Assembly (NCBI GenBank): GCA_021648225.1
Contig: JAKITE010000040.1
Location: 1 to 19,837 of the forward strand
Reading direction: 5' to 3'
Source of the DNA: Paracoccaceae bacterium
GTDB taxonomy: Bacteria > Pseudomonadota > Alphaproteobacteria > Rhodobacterales > Rhodobacteraceae
DNA: 19,837 nt
Below the pieces are notes generated by a model, which was given only the letters and a program-made list of their open reading frames with translations, had not been told where the DNA came from and searched no databases. Position 1 is the stretch's first letter; every line of letters begins with the position of its first letter. The translations under genes and the position numbers were made by a program. Below, piece by piece: positions 13,447 to 19,837 of this stretch.

Positions 13447-13821
13447 ATGGCTGATCTGAAAAAACTTGCTGATGAGATTGTTGGTCTGACCCTTCTCGAA
13501 GCTGTAGAACTGAAAAATATCCTTAAAGACGAGCACGGCATCGAGCCAGCTGCTGGTGGCGCTGTTGTTATGGCTGCTGCTGACGGTGGCGGTGCTGCTG
13601 AAGAAGAAAAAGACGAATTCGACGTTATCCTGGTTTCCCCGGGTGACAAGAAAATCGCCGTCATCAAAGAAGTTCGCGCCATCACCGGCCTGGGCCTCAA
13701 AGAAGCCAAGGACGTTGTAGACGCAGGCGGCAAAGCCGTTAAAGAAGGCGTTTCCAAAGCCGAAGCCGAAGAGCTGAAAGCCAAACTGGAAGCCGCTGGC
13801 GCCACGGTTGAACTGAAGTAA
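13447..13821 (+). CDS. rplL: 50S ribosomal protein L7/L12
   Basis: 124 residues. The N-terminal dimerisation helices (ADLKKLADEIVGLTLLEAVE, 2-21) are followed by an alanine/glycine-rich hinge (about 40-55, VVMAAADGGGAAEEE) and the C-terminal factor-binding domain (DVILVSPGDKKIAVIKEVRA, GLGLKEAKDVVD). It recruits and stimulates translation GTPases and is present in multiple copies on L10. The start at 13447 is chosen because GGAGAG lies 7 nt upstream; an in-frame ATG nine codons earlier has no such site. It is followed by strong hairpins before rpoB. Confidence 0.97.
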   Translation: MADLKKLADEIVGLTLLEAVELKNILKDEHGIEPAAGGAVVMAAADGGGAAEEEKDEFDVILVSPGDKKIAVIKEVRAITGLGLKEAKDVVDAGGKAVKEGVSKAEAEELKAKLEAAGATVELK

Positions 13822-13823
13822 TC

Positions 13824-13846
13824 TGACGCGGCCTTGGCCGCAGTCA
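13824..13846 (+). other. Strong hairpin directly after rplL
   Basis: GCGGCC (13828-13833) and GGCCGC (13836-13841) form a tight stem, extended by TGAC (13824-13827) with GTCA (13843-13846) and one bulged A. No T-run follows, so an mRNA stability or processing role fits better than termination. Confidence 0.5.
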
Positions 13847-13856
13847 TGAAAATAAG

Positions 13857-13890
13857 GTCGGATCCGTTAACATAACGGGTCCGACTGTTT
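13857..13890 (+). terminator. Long hairpin attenuator/terminator between rplL and rpoB
   Basis: GTCGGATCCGTT (13857-13868) pairs with AACGGGTCCGAC (13874-13885): 12 bp with a single G-U pair, loop AACAT, followed by TGTTTG. The T-run is weak, so partial termination is likely. This would lower rpoBC expression relative to the ribosomal proteins, as the attenuator at the same place does in E. coli. Confidence 0.65.
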
Positions 13891-13996
13891 GCGTCTTTCT
13901 GGGTGCCCCAATGGGCCCCCTGAAAGGTGCAGACATGCCGGAAGCAAAGTGTGGGAGCTTTGCAAGAATTGGCAGGTCGACCGCAGTGCATTGTTT

Positions 13997-14027
13997 GGGC
14001 GTTCCCAGTCGCCCTTCAAGCGTTGAA
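13997..14027 (+). promoter_or_regulatory. Paired small hairpins immediately upstream of the rpoB ribosome-binding site
   Basis: GGGCG (13997-14001) with CGCCC (14010-14014) is followed directly by TTCAA-GCG-TTGAA (14015-14027), ending at the AAGAGG-type Shine-Dalgarno of rpoB. They could influence rpoB translation or mark an RNA processing product; no function can be read from the sequence. Confidence 0.35.
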
Positions 14028-14040
14028 AGAGGTAAGAAAA

Positions 14041-17000
14041 ATGGCTCAGACATTTTCAGGTCGTAAACGTATTCGCAAGTATTACGGTCACATTCGCGAA
14101 GTGGCAAAAATGCCAAATTTGATTCAGGTTCAGAAAAGCTCGTATGATCTTTTCCTGAATTCCGGTGATCAGCCGCAGCCATTGGACGACAAAGGCATCA
14201 ACGCGGTTTTCCACTCGGTATTCCCGATCAAGGATTTTAACGAAACCGCGACCATTGAATTCGTAAAATACGAGCTGGAAAAGCCGAAATACGACGTTGA
14301 GGAATGCATGCAGCGCGACATGACCTATAGCGCCCCGCTAAAGGTTACCCTGCGCCTGATCGTGTTTGATGTTGACGAAGACACAGGTGCCCGCACCGTA
14401 AAAGACATCAAGGAACAAGACGTGTTCATGGGCGATATGCCCCTGATGACCGACATCGGCACGTTTATTGTCAACGGCACCGAACGGGTGATCGTCAGCC
14501 AGATGCACCGCTCGCCCGGTGTGTTCTTTGACCATGACAAAGGCAAAACCCATAGTTCTGGCAAATTATTGTTCACCAGCCGCATTATTCCCTATCGCGG
14601 TTCGTGGCTTGATTTTGAATTTGATGCCAAAGACAATGTTTACACCCGTATCGACCGTCGCCGGAAACTGCCGGTAACCACACTGCTTTATGCGCTGGGC
14701 ATGGATCAGGAAAGCATCATGGATGCTTATTATGACACGGTTGATTTCAAGCTGAACAAAAAGAAAAAAGGCTGGGCAACCAAGTTTTTCCCCGAGCGCA
14801 TCAAAGGCACCAAGCCGACTTATGACATCGTCGATGCCAAAACCGGCGAAGTGATTGCCGAAGCAGGCAAAAAAGTCACGCCGCGCACAGTTAAAAAGCT
14901 GATCGAGGAAGGCTCCGTCAAGGAGATTCTGCTGCCGTTTGAATTGATCCTTGGCCGTTTTTCGGCGCAAGACATCATCAACGAGGAAACCGGTGAAATC
15001 TGGATCGAGGCTGGCGGTGAAATCACCGAAGAGCTGGACAAAGCCGGTGAGGTTACTGGCGGCACGCTGAAAACCCTGCTGGATAACGGCGTTACCAAAA
15101 TTCCGACACTGGATATCGATAACATCAATGTCGGTCCGTATATGCGTAACACCATGGCGCTGGATAAAAACCTGAACCGTAACACCGCGCTTTTGGATAT
15201 TTACCGCGTGATGCGCCCGGGCGAACCGCCCACCGTTGAAGCGGCGTCACAGATGTTTGACACCATGTTCTTTGATTCTGATCGTTTTGATCTGTCCACG
15301 GTTGGCCGTGTGAAAATGAACATGCGCTTGCAACTTGATGTGCCCGATACCCAACGCACCCTTCGCAAAGAAGACATTGTTGCCGTTGTCAAAGGCCTTG
15401 TTGAATTGCGCGATGGCCGTGGCACTGTTGATGATATCGACCATCTTGGTAACCGTCGTGTGCGTTCGGTTGGTGAGCTGATGGAAAACCAGTATCGCGT
15501 CGGCTTGCTGCGGATGGAGCGCGCCATTCGGGAACGCATGAGCAGTGTAGAGATCGATGCGGTAATGCCGCAAGACCTGATCAACGCCAAACCGGCAGCG
15601 GCTGCGGTGCGTGAATTCTTTGGTTCTAGCCAATTGTCGCAATTCATGGACCAAACCAATCCATTATCCGAAGTCACCCATAAACGCCGCCTCTCGGCGC
15701 TTGGCCCGGGGGGTCTTACGCGTGAACGTGCCGGTTTTGAGGTGCGCGATGTGCATCCAACCCATTATGGTCGTATGTGCCCGATTGAAACCCCCGAGGG
15801 GCCAAACATTGGTCTGATCAACTCGTTGGCTTCATTCGCCAAGGTTAACAAATACGGCTTTATAGAAACGCCTTATCGTCTTGTGAAAGACGGCGTTGTT
15901 ACCGACGAAGTCAAATATATGTCGGCGACCGAGGAAATGCGTTACACCGTGGCGCAGGCCAATGCCAATCTTGACGAAAATGGTCGTTTCAAAAATGATC
16001 TGATCTCCACCCGCCAGGGCGGTGAACATATGCTGAACCCGCCGGAAAACATCGACCTGATCGACGTTTCCCCCAAACAGCTGGTATCGGTTGCGGCATC
16101 CTTGATTCCGTTTCTGGAAAACGACGATGCGAACCGGGCCCTGATGGGGTCAAACATGCAACGTCAGGCCGTGCCTCTGGTCAAAGCCGAAGCGCCTTAT
16201 GTGGGCACCGGCATTGAAGAAGTCGTAGCACGGGATTCCGGTGCGGCAATTGTTGCAACGCGCGATGGTGTGATTGATCAGGTAGACGCGATGCGTATTG
16301 TTGTGCGCGCCACGGCTGATCTGTCGGTTGGCGATCCGGGCGTGGATATTTACCGGTTGCGGAAATTCCAGCGTTCAAACCAGAACACCTGTATCAACCA
16401 GCGCCCCTTGGTGAAGGTTGGTGACATTGTTCATAAAGGCGAAGTAATCGCTGATGGTCCATCCACGGATCTGGGTGAATTGGCTTTGGGTAAAAACGTG
16501 ATGGTCGCGTTTATGCCTTGGAATGGTTATAACTACGAAGACTCCATCCTGATTTCTGAACGTATCGTCAAAGACGACGTGTTCACCTCGATCCACATTG
16601 AGGAATTCGAGGTTGCCGCGCGTGACACGAAGCTGGGACCAGAGGAAATCACCCGTGATATTCCAAATGTAGGCGAAGAAGCCTTACGGAACCTGGACGA
16701 GGCCGGTATTGTCTATATTGGTGCCGAAGTTGGCCCAAGCGACATTCTGGTTGGCAAAATCACCCCCAAAGGCGAAAGCGCCATGACGCCGGAGGAAAAA
16801 CTTCTCCGCGCGATCTTTGGTGAAAAAGCATCCGATGTGCGCGACACATCCTTGCGCCTGAAACCCGGTGATTTTGGCACAGTTGTCGAGGTCCGTGTGT
16901 TTAACCGCCACGGTATCGACAAAGACGAACGCGCCATCCAGATTGAGCGCGAAGAGGTCGAGCGCCTGTCGCGTGACCGCGACGATGAAATGGATATTCT

Positions 17001-18177
17001 TGAGCGCAATACCTATAACCGCCTGAAATCCATGATCATTGGCAAAAAGGCTGTCAAAGGCCCCAAAGGTGTGAAAGCCGGTTCCGAAATCACTACGGAA
17101 TTGCTGGAAACCCTAAGCCGTGGCCAATGGTGGCAGCTGGCGCTGGCAGCCGATGATGACGCCGCACAGGTTGAAGCATTGAACGGCCAGTTCGAAGCCG
17201 CCAAAAACCGCATGCAGGCCCGTTTTGACGACAAAGTCGAAAAAATCCGTCGTGGCGATGATCTGCCACCGGGTGCCATGAAAGTGGTTAAAGTGTTTGT
17301 CGCGGTGAAACGCAAATTGCAGCCCGGCGATAAAATGGCGGGGCGTCACGGCAACAAAGGTGTTATCTCCAAGGTTGTGCCACAAGAAGACATGCCGTTT
17401 TTGGCGGATGGCACCCCTGTTGATGTGGTGTTGAACCCGCTTGGTGTGCCCTCAAGGATGAACATCGGCCAAATTCTGGAAACCCATATGGGTTGGGCGG
17501 CGCATAATCTGGGCAACTCCATTGATGAGGCGCTTAAGGAATATCGCCGCACCGGTGACATGACCCCGGTTGAGGGTGCCATGAAAATTGCGTATGGCGA
17601 AGATACTTACGCCGAGGCCACCAAGGGCTTTAACCAAGACCAGATCCTTGAGGCCGCAAGCAATGTAACCGGCGGTGTGCCCATTGCCACGCCTGTATTT
17701 GACGGTGCCAAAGAAGCCGACGTAAACGACGCGCTGACCCGTGCGGGCCTTGATACATCCGGCCAATCCATCGTGTTTGATGGCCGCACAGGCGAGCAAT
17801 TTGTCCGCCCTGTAACGGTTGGCATCAAATACATCCTGAAACTGCATCACCTTGTGGATGATAAAATCCACGCGCGTTCCACAGGGCCTTACAGCCTTGT
17901 CACCCAACAACCGCTGGGCGGCAAAGCCCAGTTTGGCGGGCAGCGTTTCGGGGAAATGGAAGTCTGGGCGCTGGAAGCATATGGCGCGGCATATACGCTG
18001 CAAGAAATGCTGACAGTCAAATCCGATGACGTTGCCGGACGGACGAAAGTCTATGAAAGCATTGTGAAGGGTGAGGACAATTTCGAGGCAGGTGTGCCGG
18101 AATCGTTTAACGTGTTGGTCAAGGAAATTCGCTCGCTCGGTATGAATATCGAGCTGACGGATTCGGAGGCGGAGTAG
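14041..18177 (+). CDS. rpoB: DNA-directed RNA polymerase subunit beta
   Basis: 1378 residues, typical for alphaproteobacteria. The start at 14041 (MAQTFSGRKRIRKYYGHIRE) has AAGAGG upstream; the frame stays open 38 codons further but only through the structured leader. The rifampicin pocket is intact: GSSQLSQFMDQ begins at residue 528, with D537, H547 and S552 equivalent to E. coli 516, 526 and 531, all wild-type residues. Other landmarks are MCPIETPEGPNIGLI, FMPWNGYNYEDSILIS, KRKLQPGDKMAGRHGNKGV and the C-terminal GGQRFGEMEVWALEAYGAA. With RpoC it forms the catalytic core. rpoC follows 48 nt downstream in the same transcript. Confidence 0.98.
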   Translation: MAQTFSGRKRIRKYYGHIREVAKMPNLIQVQKSSYDLFLNSGDQPQPLDDKGINAVFHSVFPIKDFNETATIEFVKYELEKPKYDVEECMQRDMTYSAPLKVTLRLIVFDVDEDTGARTVKDIKEQDVFMGDMPLMTDIGTFIVNGTERVIVSQMHRSPGVFFDHDKGKTHSSGKLLFTSRIIPYRGSWLDFEFDAKDNVYTRIDRRRKLPVTTLLYALGMDQESIMDAYYDTVDFKLNKKKKGWATKFFPERIKGTKPTYDIVDAKTGEVIAEAGKKVTPRTVKKLIEEGSVKEILLPFELILGRFSAQDIINEETGEIWIEAGGEITEELDKAGEVTGGTLKTLLDNGVTKIPTLDIDNINVGPYMRNTMALDKNLNRNTALLDIYRVMRPGEPPTVEAASQMFDTMFFDSDRFDLSTVGRVKMNMRLQLDVPDTQRTLRKEDIVAVVKGLVELRDGRGTVDDIDHLGNRRVRSVGELMENQYRVGLLRMERAIRERMSSVEIDAVMPQDLINAKPAAAAVREFFGSSQLSQFMDQTNPLSEVTHKRRLSALGPGGLTRERAGFEVRDVHPTHYGRMCPIETPEGPNIGLINSLASFAKVNKYGFIETPYRLVKDGVVTDEVKYMSATEEMRYTVAQANANLDENGRFKNDLISTRQGGEHMLNPPENIDLIDVSPKQLVSVAASLIPFLENDDANRALMGSNMQRQAVPLVKAEAPYVGTGIEEVVARDSGAAIVATRDGVIDQVDAMRIVVRATADLSVGDPGVDIYRLRKFQRSNQNTCINQRPLVKVGDIVHKGEVIADGPSTDLGELALGKNVMVAFMPWNGYNYEDSILISERIVKDDVFTSIHIEEFEVAARDTKLGPEEITRDIPNVGEEALRNLDEAGIVYIGAEVGPSDILVGKITPKGESAMTPEEKLLRAIFGEKASDVRDTSLRLKPGDFGTVVEVRVFNRHGIDKDERAIQIEREEVERLSRDRDDEMDILERNTYNRLKSMIIGKKAVKGPKGVKAGSEITTELLETLSRGQWWQLALAADDDAAQVEALNGQFEAAKNRMQARFDDKVEKIRRGDDLPPGAMKVVKVFVAVKRKLQPGDKMAGRHGNKGVISKVVPQEDMPFLADGTPVDVVLNPLGVPSRMNIGQILETHMGWAAHNLGNSIDEALKEYRRTGDMTPVEGAMKIAYGEDTYAEATKGFNQDQILEAASNVTGGVPIATPVFDGAKEADVNDALTRAGLDTSGQSIVFDGRTGEQFVRPVTVGIKYILKLHHLVDDKIHARSTGPYSLVTQQPLGGKAQFGGQRFGEMEVWALEAYGAAYTLQEMLTVKSDDVAGRTKVYESIVKGEDNFEAGVPESFNVLVKEIRSLGMNIELTDSEAE

Positions 18178-18178
18178 G

Positions 18179-18192
18179 GGCGTTTTAACGCC
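18179..18192 (+). other. Small hairpin in the rpoB-rpoC spacer
   Basis: GGCGTT-TT-AACGCC starts one base after the rpoB stop. The stem is short and lacks a T-run, so it should not stop polymerase but may protect the rpoB end or affect rpoC translation. Confidence 0.35.
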
Positions 18193-18225
18193 ACTACATT
18201 TGGAAATTAGATTGAGGATCATAAA

Positions 18226-19837
18226 ATGAACCAGGAAATCACAAACCCGTTTAATCCGGTCCAGCCGATGAAAACGTTTGACGAAATCAAAATCTCTCTG
18301 GCCTCGCCAGAGCGGATTTTATCGTGGTCGTTCGGGGAAATTAAAAAGCCCGAGACCATCAATTATCGCACATTCAAACCTGAACGTGACGGTTTATTCT
18401 GTGCGCGTATCTTTGGCCCGATCAAAGATTATGAATGCCTGTGCGGCAAATATAAACGCATGAAATATCGCGGTGTGACCTGCGAGAAATGTGGTGTTGA
18501 AGTTACACTTCAAAAAGTGCGTCGTGAGCGCATGGGCCATATTGATCTGGCCGCGCCCGTAGCCCATATCTGGTTCCTGAAATCGCTGCCGTCGCGCATT
18601 GGTTTGATGCTGGATATGACCCTGCGTGATCTGGAACGCATCCTGTATTTTGAACAATATGTGGTGATCGAACCCGGCCTGACGGAACTGGAACACGGCC
18701 AGTTGCTGACCGAAGAAGAATTCCTTGATGCCGAAGATCAATACGGCGCAGACGCATTTACCGCCGGTATTGGTGCAGAAGCCATTCGCGAAATGCTGGC
18801 CGCGATTGATCTGGACGCAGAGGCCGAACAGCTGCGCGCCGATCTTGAGGTTGCCACTGGCGAGCTGAAGCCAAAGAAAATCATCAAACGTCTGAAACTG
18901 GTGGAAAACTTCCGTGGTTCCGGCAACCGTCCTGAATGGATGGTGATGACAGTTATTCCGGTGATCCCACCAGAATTGCGCCCGTTGGTGCCCCTTGATG
19001 GTGGCCGTTTCGCGACCTCGGATCTGAATGATCTGTATCGTCGTGTGATCAACCGCAATAACCGCCTGAAACGCCTGATTGACCTGCGCGCACCGGATAT
19101 TATTATCCGTAACGAAAAACGTATGTTGCAGGAATCTGTGGACGCATTGTTTGACAATGGCCGTCGTGGTCGTGTGATTACGGGTGGCAATAAACGCCCG
19201 CTGAAATCGCTGTCGGATATGCTTAAGGGTAAACAAGGCCGTTTCCGTCAGAACCTTTTGGGTAAACGGGTCGATTTCTCGGGTCGTTCGGTAATTGTAA
19301 CTGGCCCTGAACTGAAACTGCATCAATGTGGTTTGCCGAAAAAGATGGCGCTGGAGCTGTTCAAGCCGTTCATCTATTCACGGCTTGAGGCCAAAGGCAT
19401 GTCCTCGACCGTGAAGCAGGCCAAAAAACTGGTTGAACGTGAACATCCCGATGTCTGGGATATTCTGGACGAAGTTATCCGCGAACATCCGGTGATGCTG
19501 AACCGTGCGCCAACCTTGCACCGTTTGGGCATTCAGGCGTTTGAACCTGTGTTGATCGAGGGCAAAGCCATCCAGCTGCACCCGCTGGTGTGTTCAGCCT
19601 TTAACGCCGACTTTGACGGTGACCAAATGGCGGTGCATGTGCCGTTATCACTGGAAGCACAGCTGGAATGTCGCGTTCTGATGATGTCCACCAATAACGT
19701 GCTGTCGCCGTCAAACGGCCAACCGATTATTGTGCCATCGCAGGATATGATCTTGGGTCTTTATTATGTCACGCTGGAACGCAAAGGCATGAAGGGCGAG
19801 GGCATGAAATTTGCCAGCATGGAAGAAATTGACCATG
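18226..19837 (+). CDS. rpoC: DNA-directed RNA polymerase subunit beta' (3' part beyond window)
   Basis: The first 537 codons of beta' are present; the gene runs off the right edge. The start MNQEITNPFNPVQPMKTFDE follows a GAGGATC Shine-Dalgarno. The N-terminal zinc-binding site has C71, C73, C86 and C89 (ECLCGKYKRM, VTCEKCG). Further landmarks are NLLGKRVDFSGRSVIV, HPVMLNRAPTLHRLGIQAFE and the Mg2+-binding NADFDGDQMAVH with D462, D464 and D466. All active-site residues within the window are intact. Co-transcribed with rpoB. Confidence 0.98.
   Translation, partial: MNQEITNPFNPVQPMKTFDEIKISLASPERILSWSFGEIKKPETINYRTFKPERDGLFCARIFGPIKDYECLCGKYKRMKYRGVTCEKCGVEVTLQKVRRERMGHIDLAAPVAHIWFLKSLPSRIGLMLDMTLRDLERILYFEQYVVIEPGLTELEHGQLLTEEEFLDAEDQYGADAFTAGIGAEAIREMLAAIDLDAEAEQLRADLEVATGELKPKKIIKRLKLVENFRGSGNRPEWMVMTVIPVIPPELRPLVPLDGGRFATSDLNDLYRRVINRNNRLKRLIDLRAPDIIIRNEKRMLQESVDALFDNGRRGRVITGGNKRPLKSLSDMLKGKQGRFRQNLLGKRVDFSGRSVIVTGPELKLHQCGLPKKMALELFKPFIYSRLEAKGMSSTVKQAKKLVEREHPDVWDILDEVIREHPVMLNRAPTLHRLGIQAFEPVLIEGKAIQLHPLVCSAFNADFDGDQMAVHVPLSLEAQLECRVLMMSTNNVLSPSNGQPIIVPSQDMILGLYYVTLERKGMKGEGMKFASMEEIDH

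Noticed and set aside
12639..13991. Minus-strand open frame of 450 codons across the rplJ-rplL region
   Set aside because: It is antisense to two unmistakable ribosomal protein genes, spans their spacers and control hairpins, and its product has no recognisable family features.
13927..14040. N-terminal extension of rpoB by 38 codons
   Set aside because: It would read through the leader hairpins, lacks a Shine-Dalgarno, and beta subunits begin at the MAQTFSGRKR-type start used here.
18394..19326. Minus-strand open frame of 310 codons inside rpoC
   Set aside because: Antisense to a highly conserved part of beta'; explained by codon bias.

Overview
The window reads as chromosomal DNA of an alphaproteobacterium, most likely of the Rhodobacterales/Roseobacter group. 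This rests on the secE-nusG-rplK-rplA-rplJ-rplL-rpoB-rpoC order, the 1378-residue RpoB, the character of the ribosomal proteins, and the tripartite tricarboxylate transporter with its divergent TctDE two-component system. Species cannot be set from the sequence alone.

Left part (1-6838): a carboxylate uptake and sensing locus. On the minus strand, tctC, tctB and tctA form a tightly packed operon (1-nt overlap, then a 3-nt gap). It runs with no gap into a DUF1446/AtuA-like protein that is cut by the window edge. Divergent from it on the plus strand are an OmpR-type response regulator (tctD-like), a sensor histidine kinase (tctE-like, ATGA overlap) and a periplasmic solute-binding protein whose start lies inside the kinase gene. 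The divergent gap holds three copies of a CTGnnAn motif with an 11-nt period, as expected for an OmpR/PhoB-type regulator. The likely logic is that the periplasmic protein(s) and TctE sense a carboxylate, TctD binds the repeats, and the importer plus a linked catabolic protein are switched on.

Middle (6841-10494): a DEAD-box RNA helicase with a DbpA-type C-terminal domain and a lysine-rich KKPYDK tail, then a stand-alone gene of lower G+C (8978-10225, minus strand). Its product is unfamiliar overall but carries a convincing C-terminal HEPN motif (R-N-x3-H), suggesting a ribonuclease or defence-type protein. It sits as an island between housekeeping genes, with two perfect palindromes upstream that share a TTGCAA core. 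This is the least ordinary part of the window.

Right part (10495-19837): the classical transcription/translation cluster, all on the plus strand: secE, nusG, rplK (L11), rplA (L1), rplJ (L10, GTG start), rplL (L7/L12), rpoB and the 5' part of rpoC. The spacers hold recognisable control structures: a terminator and a good sigma-70 promoter between secE and nusG, nested hairpins before rplK, tandem hairpins with an extended -10 and a long leader before rplJ, and two strong hairpins between rplL and rpoB. No tRNA, rRNA, CRISPR array or insertion sequence was seen.
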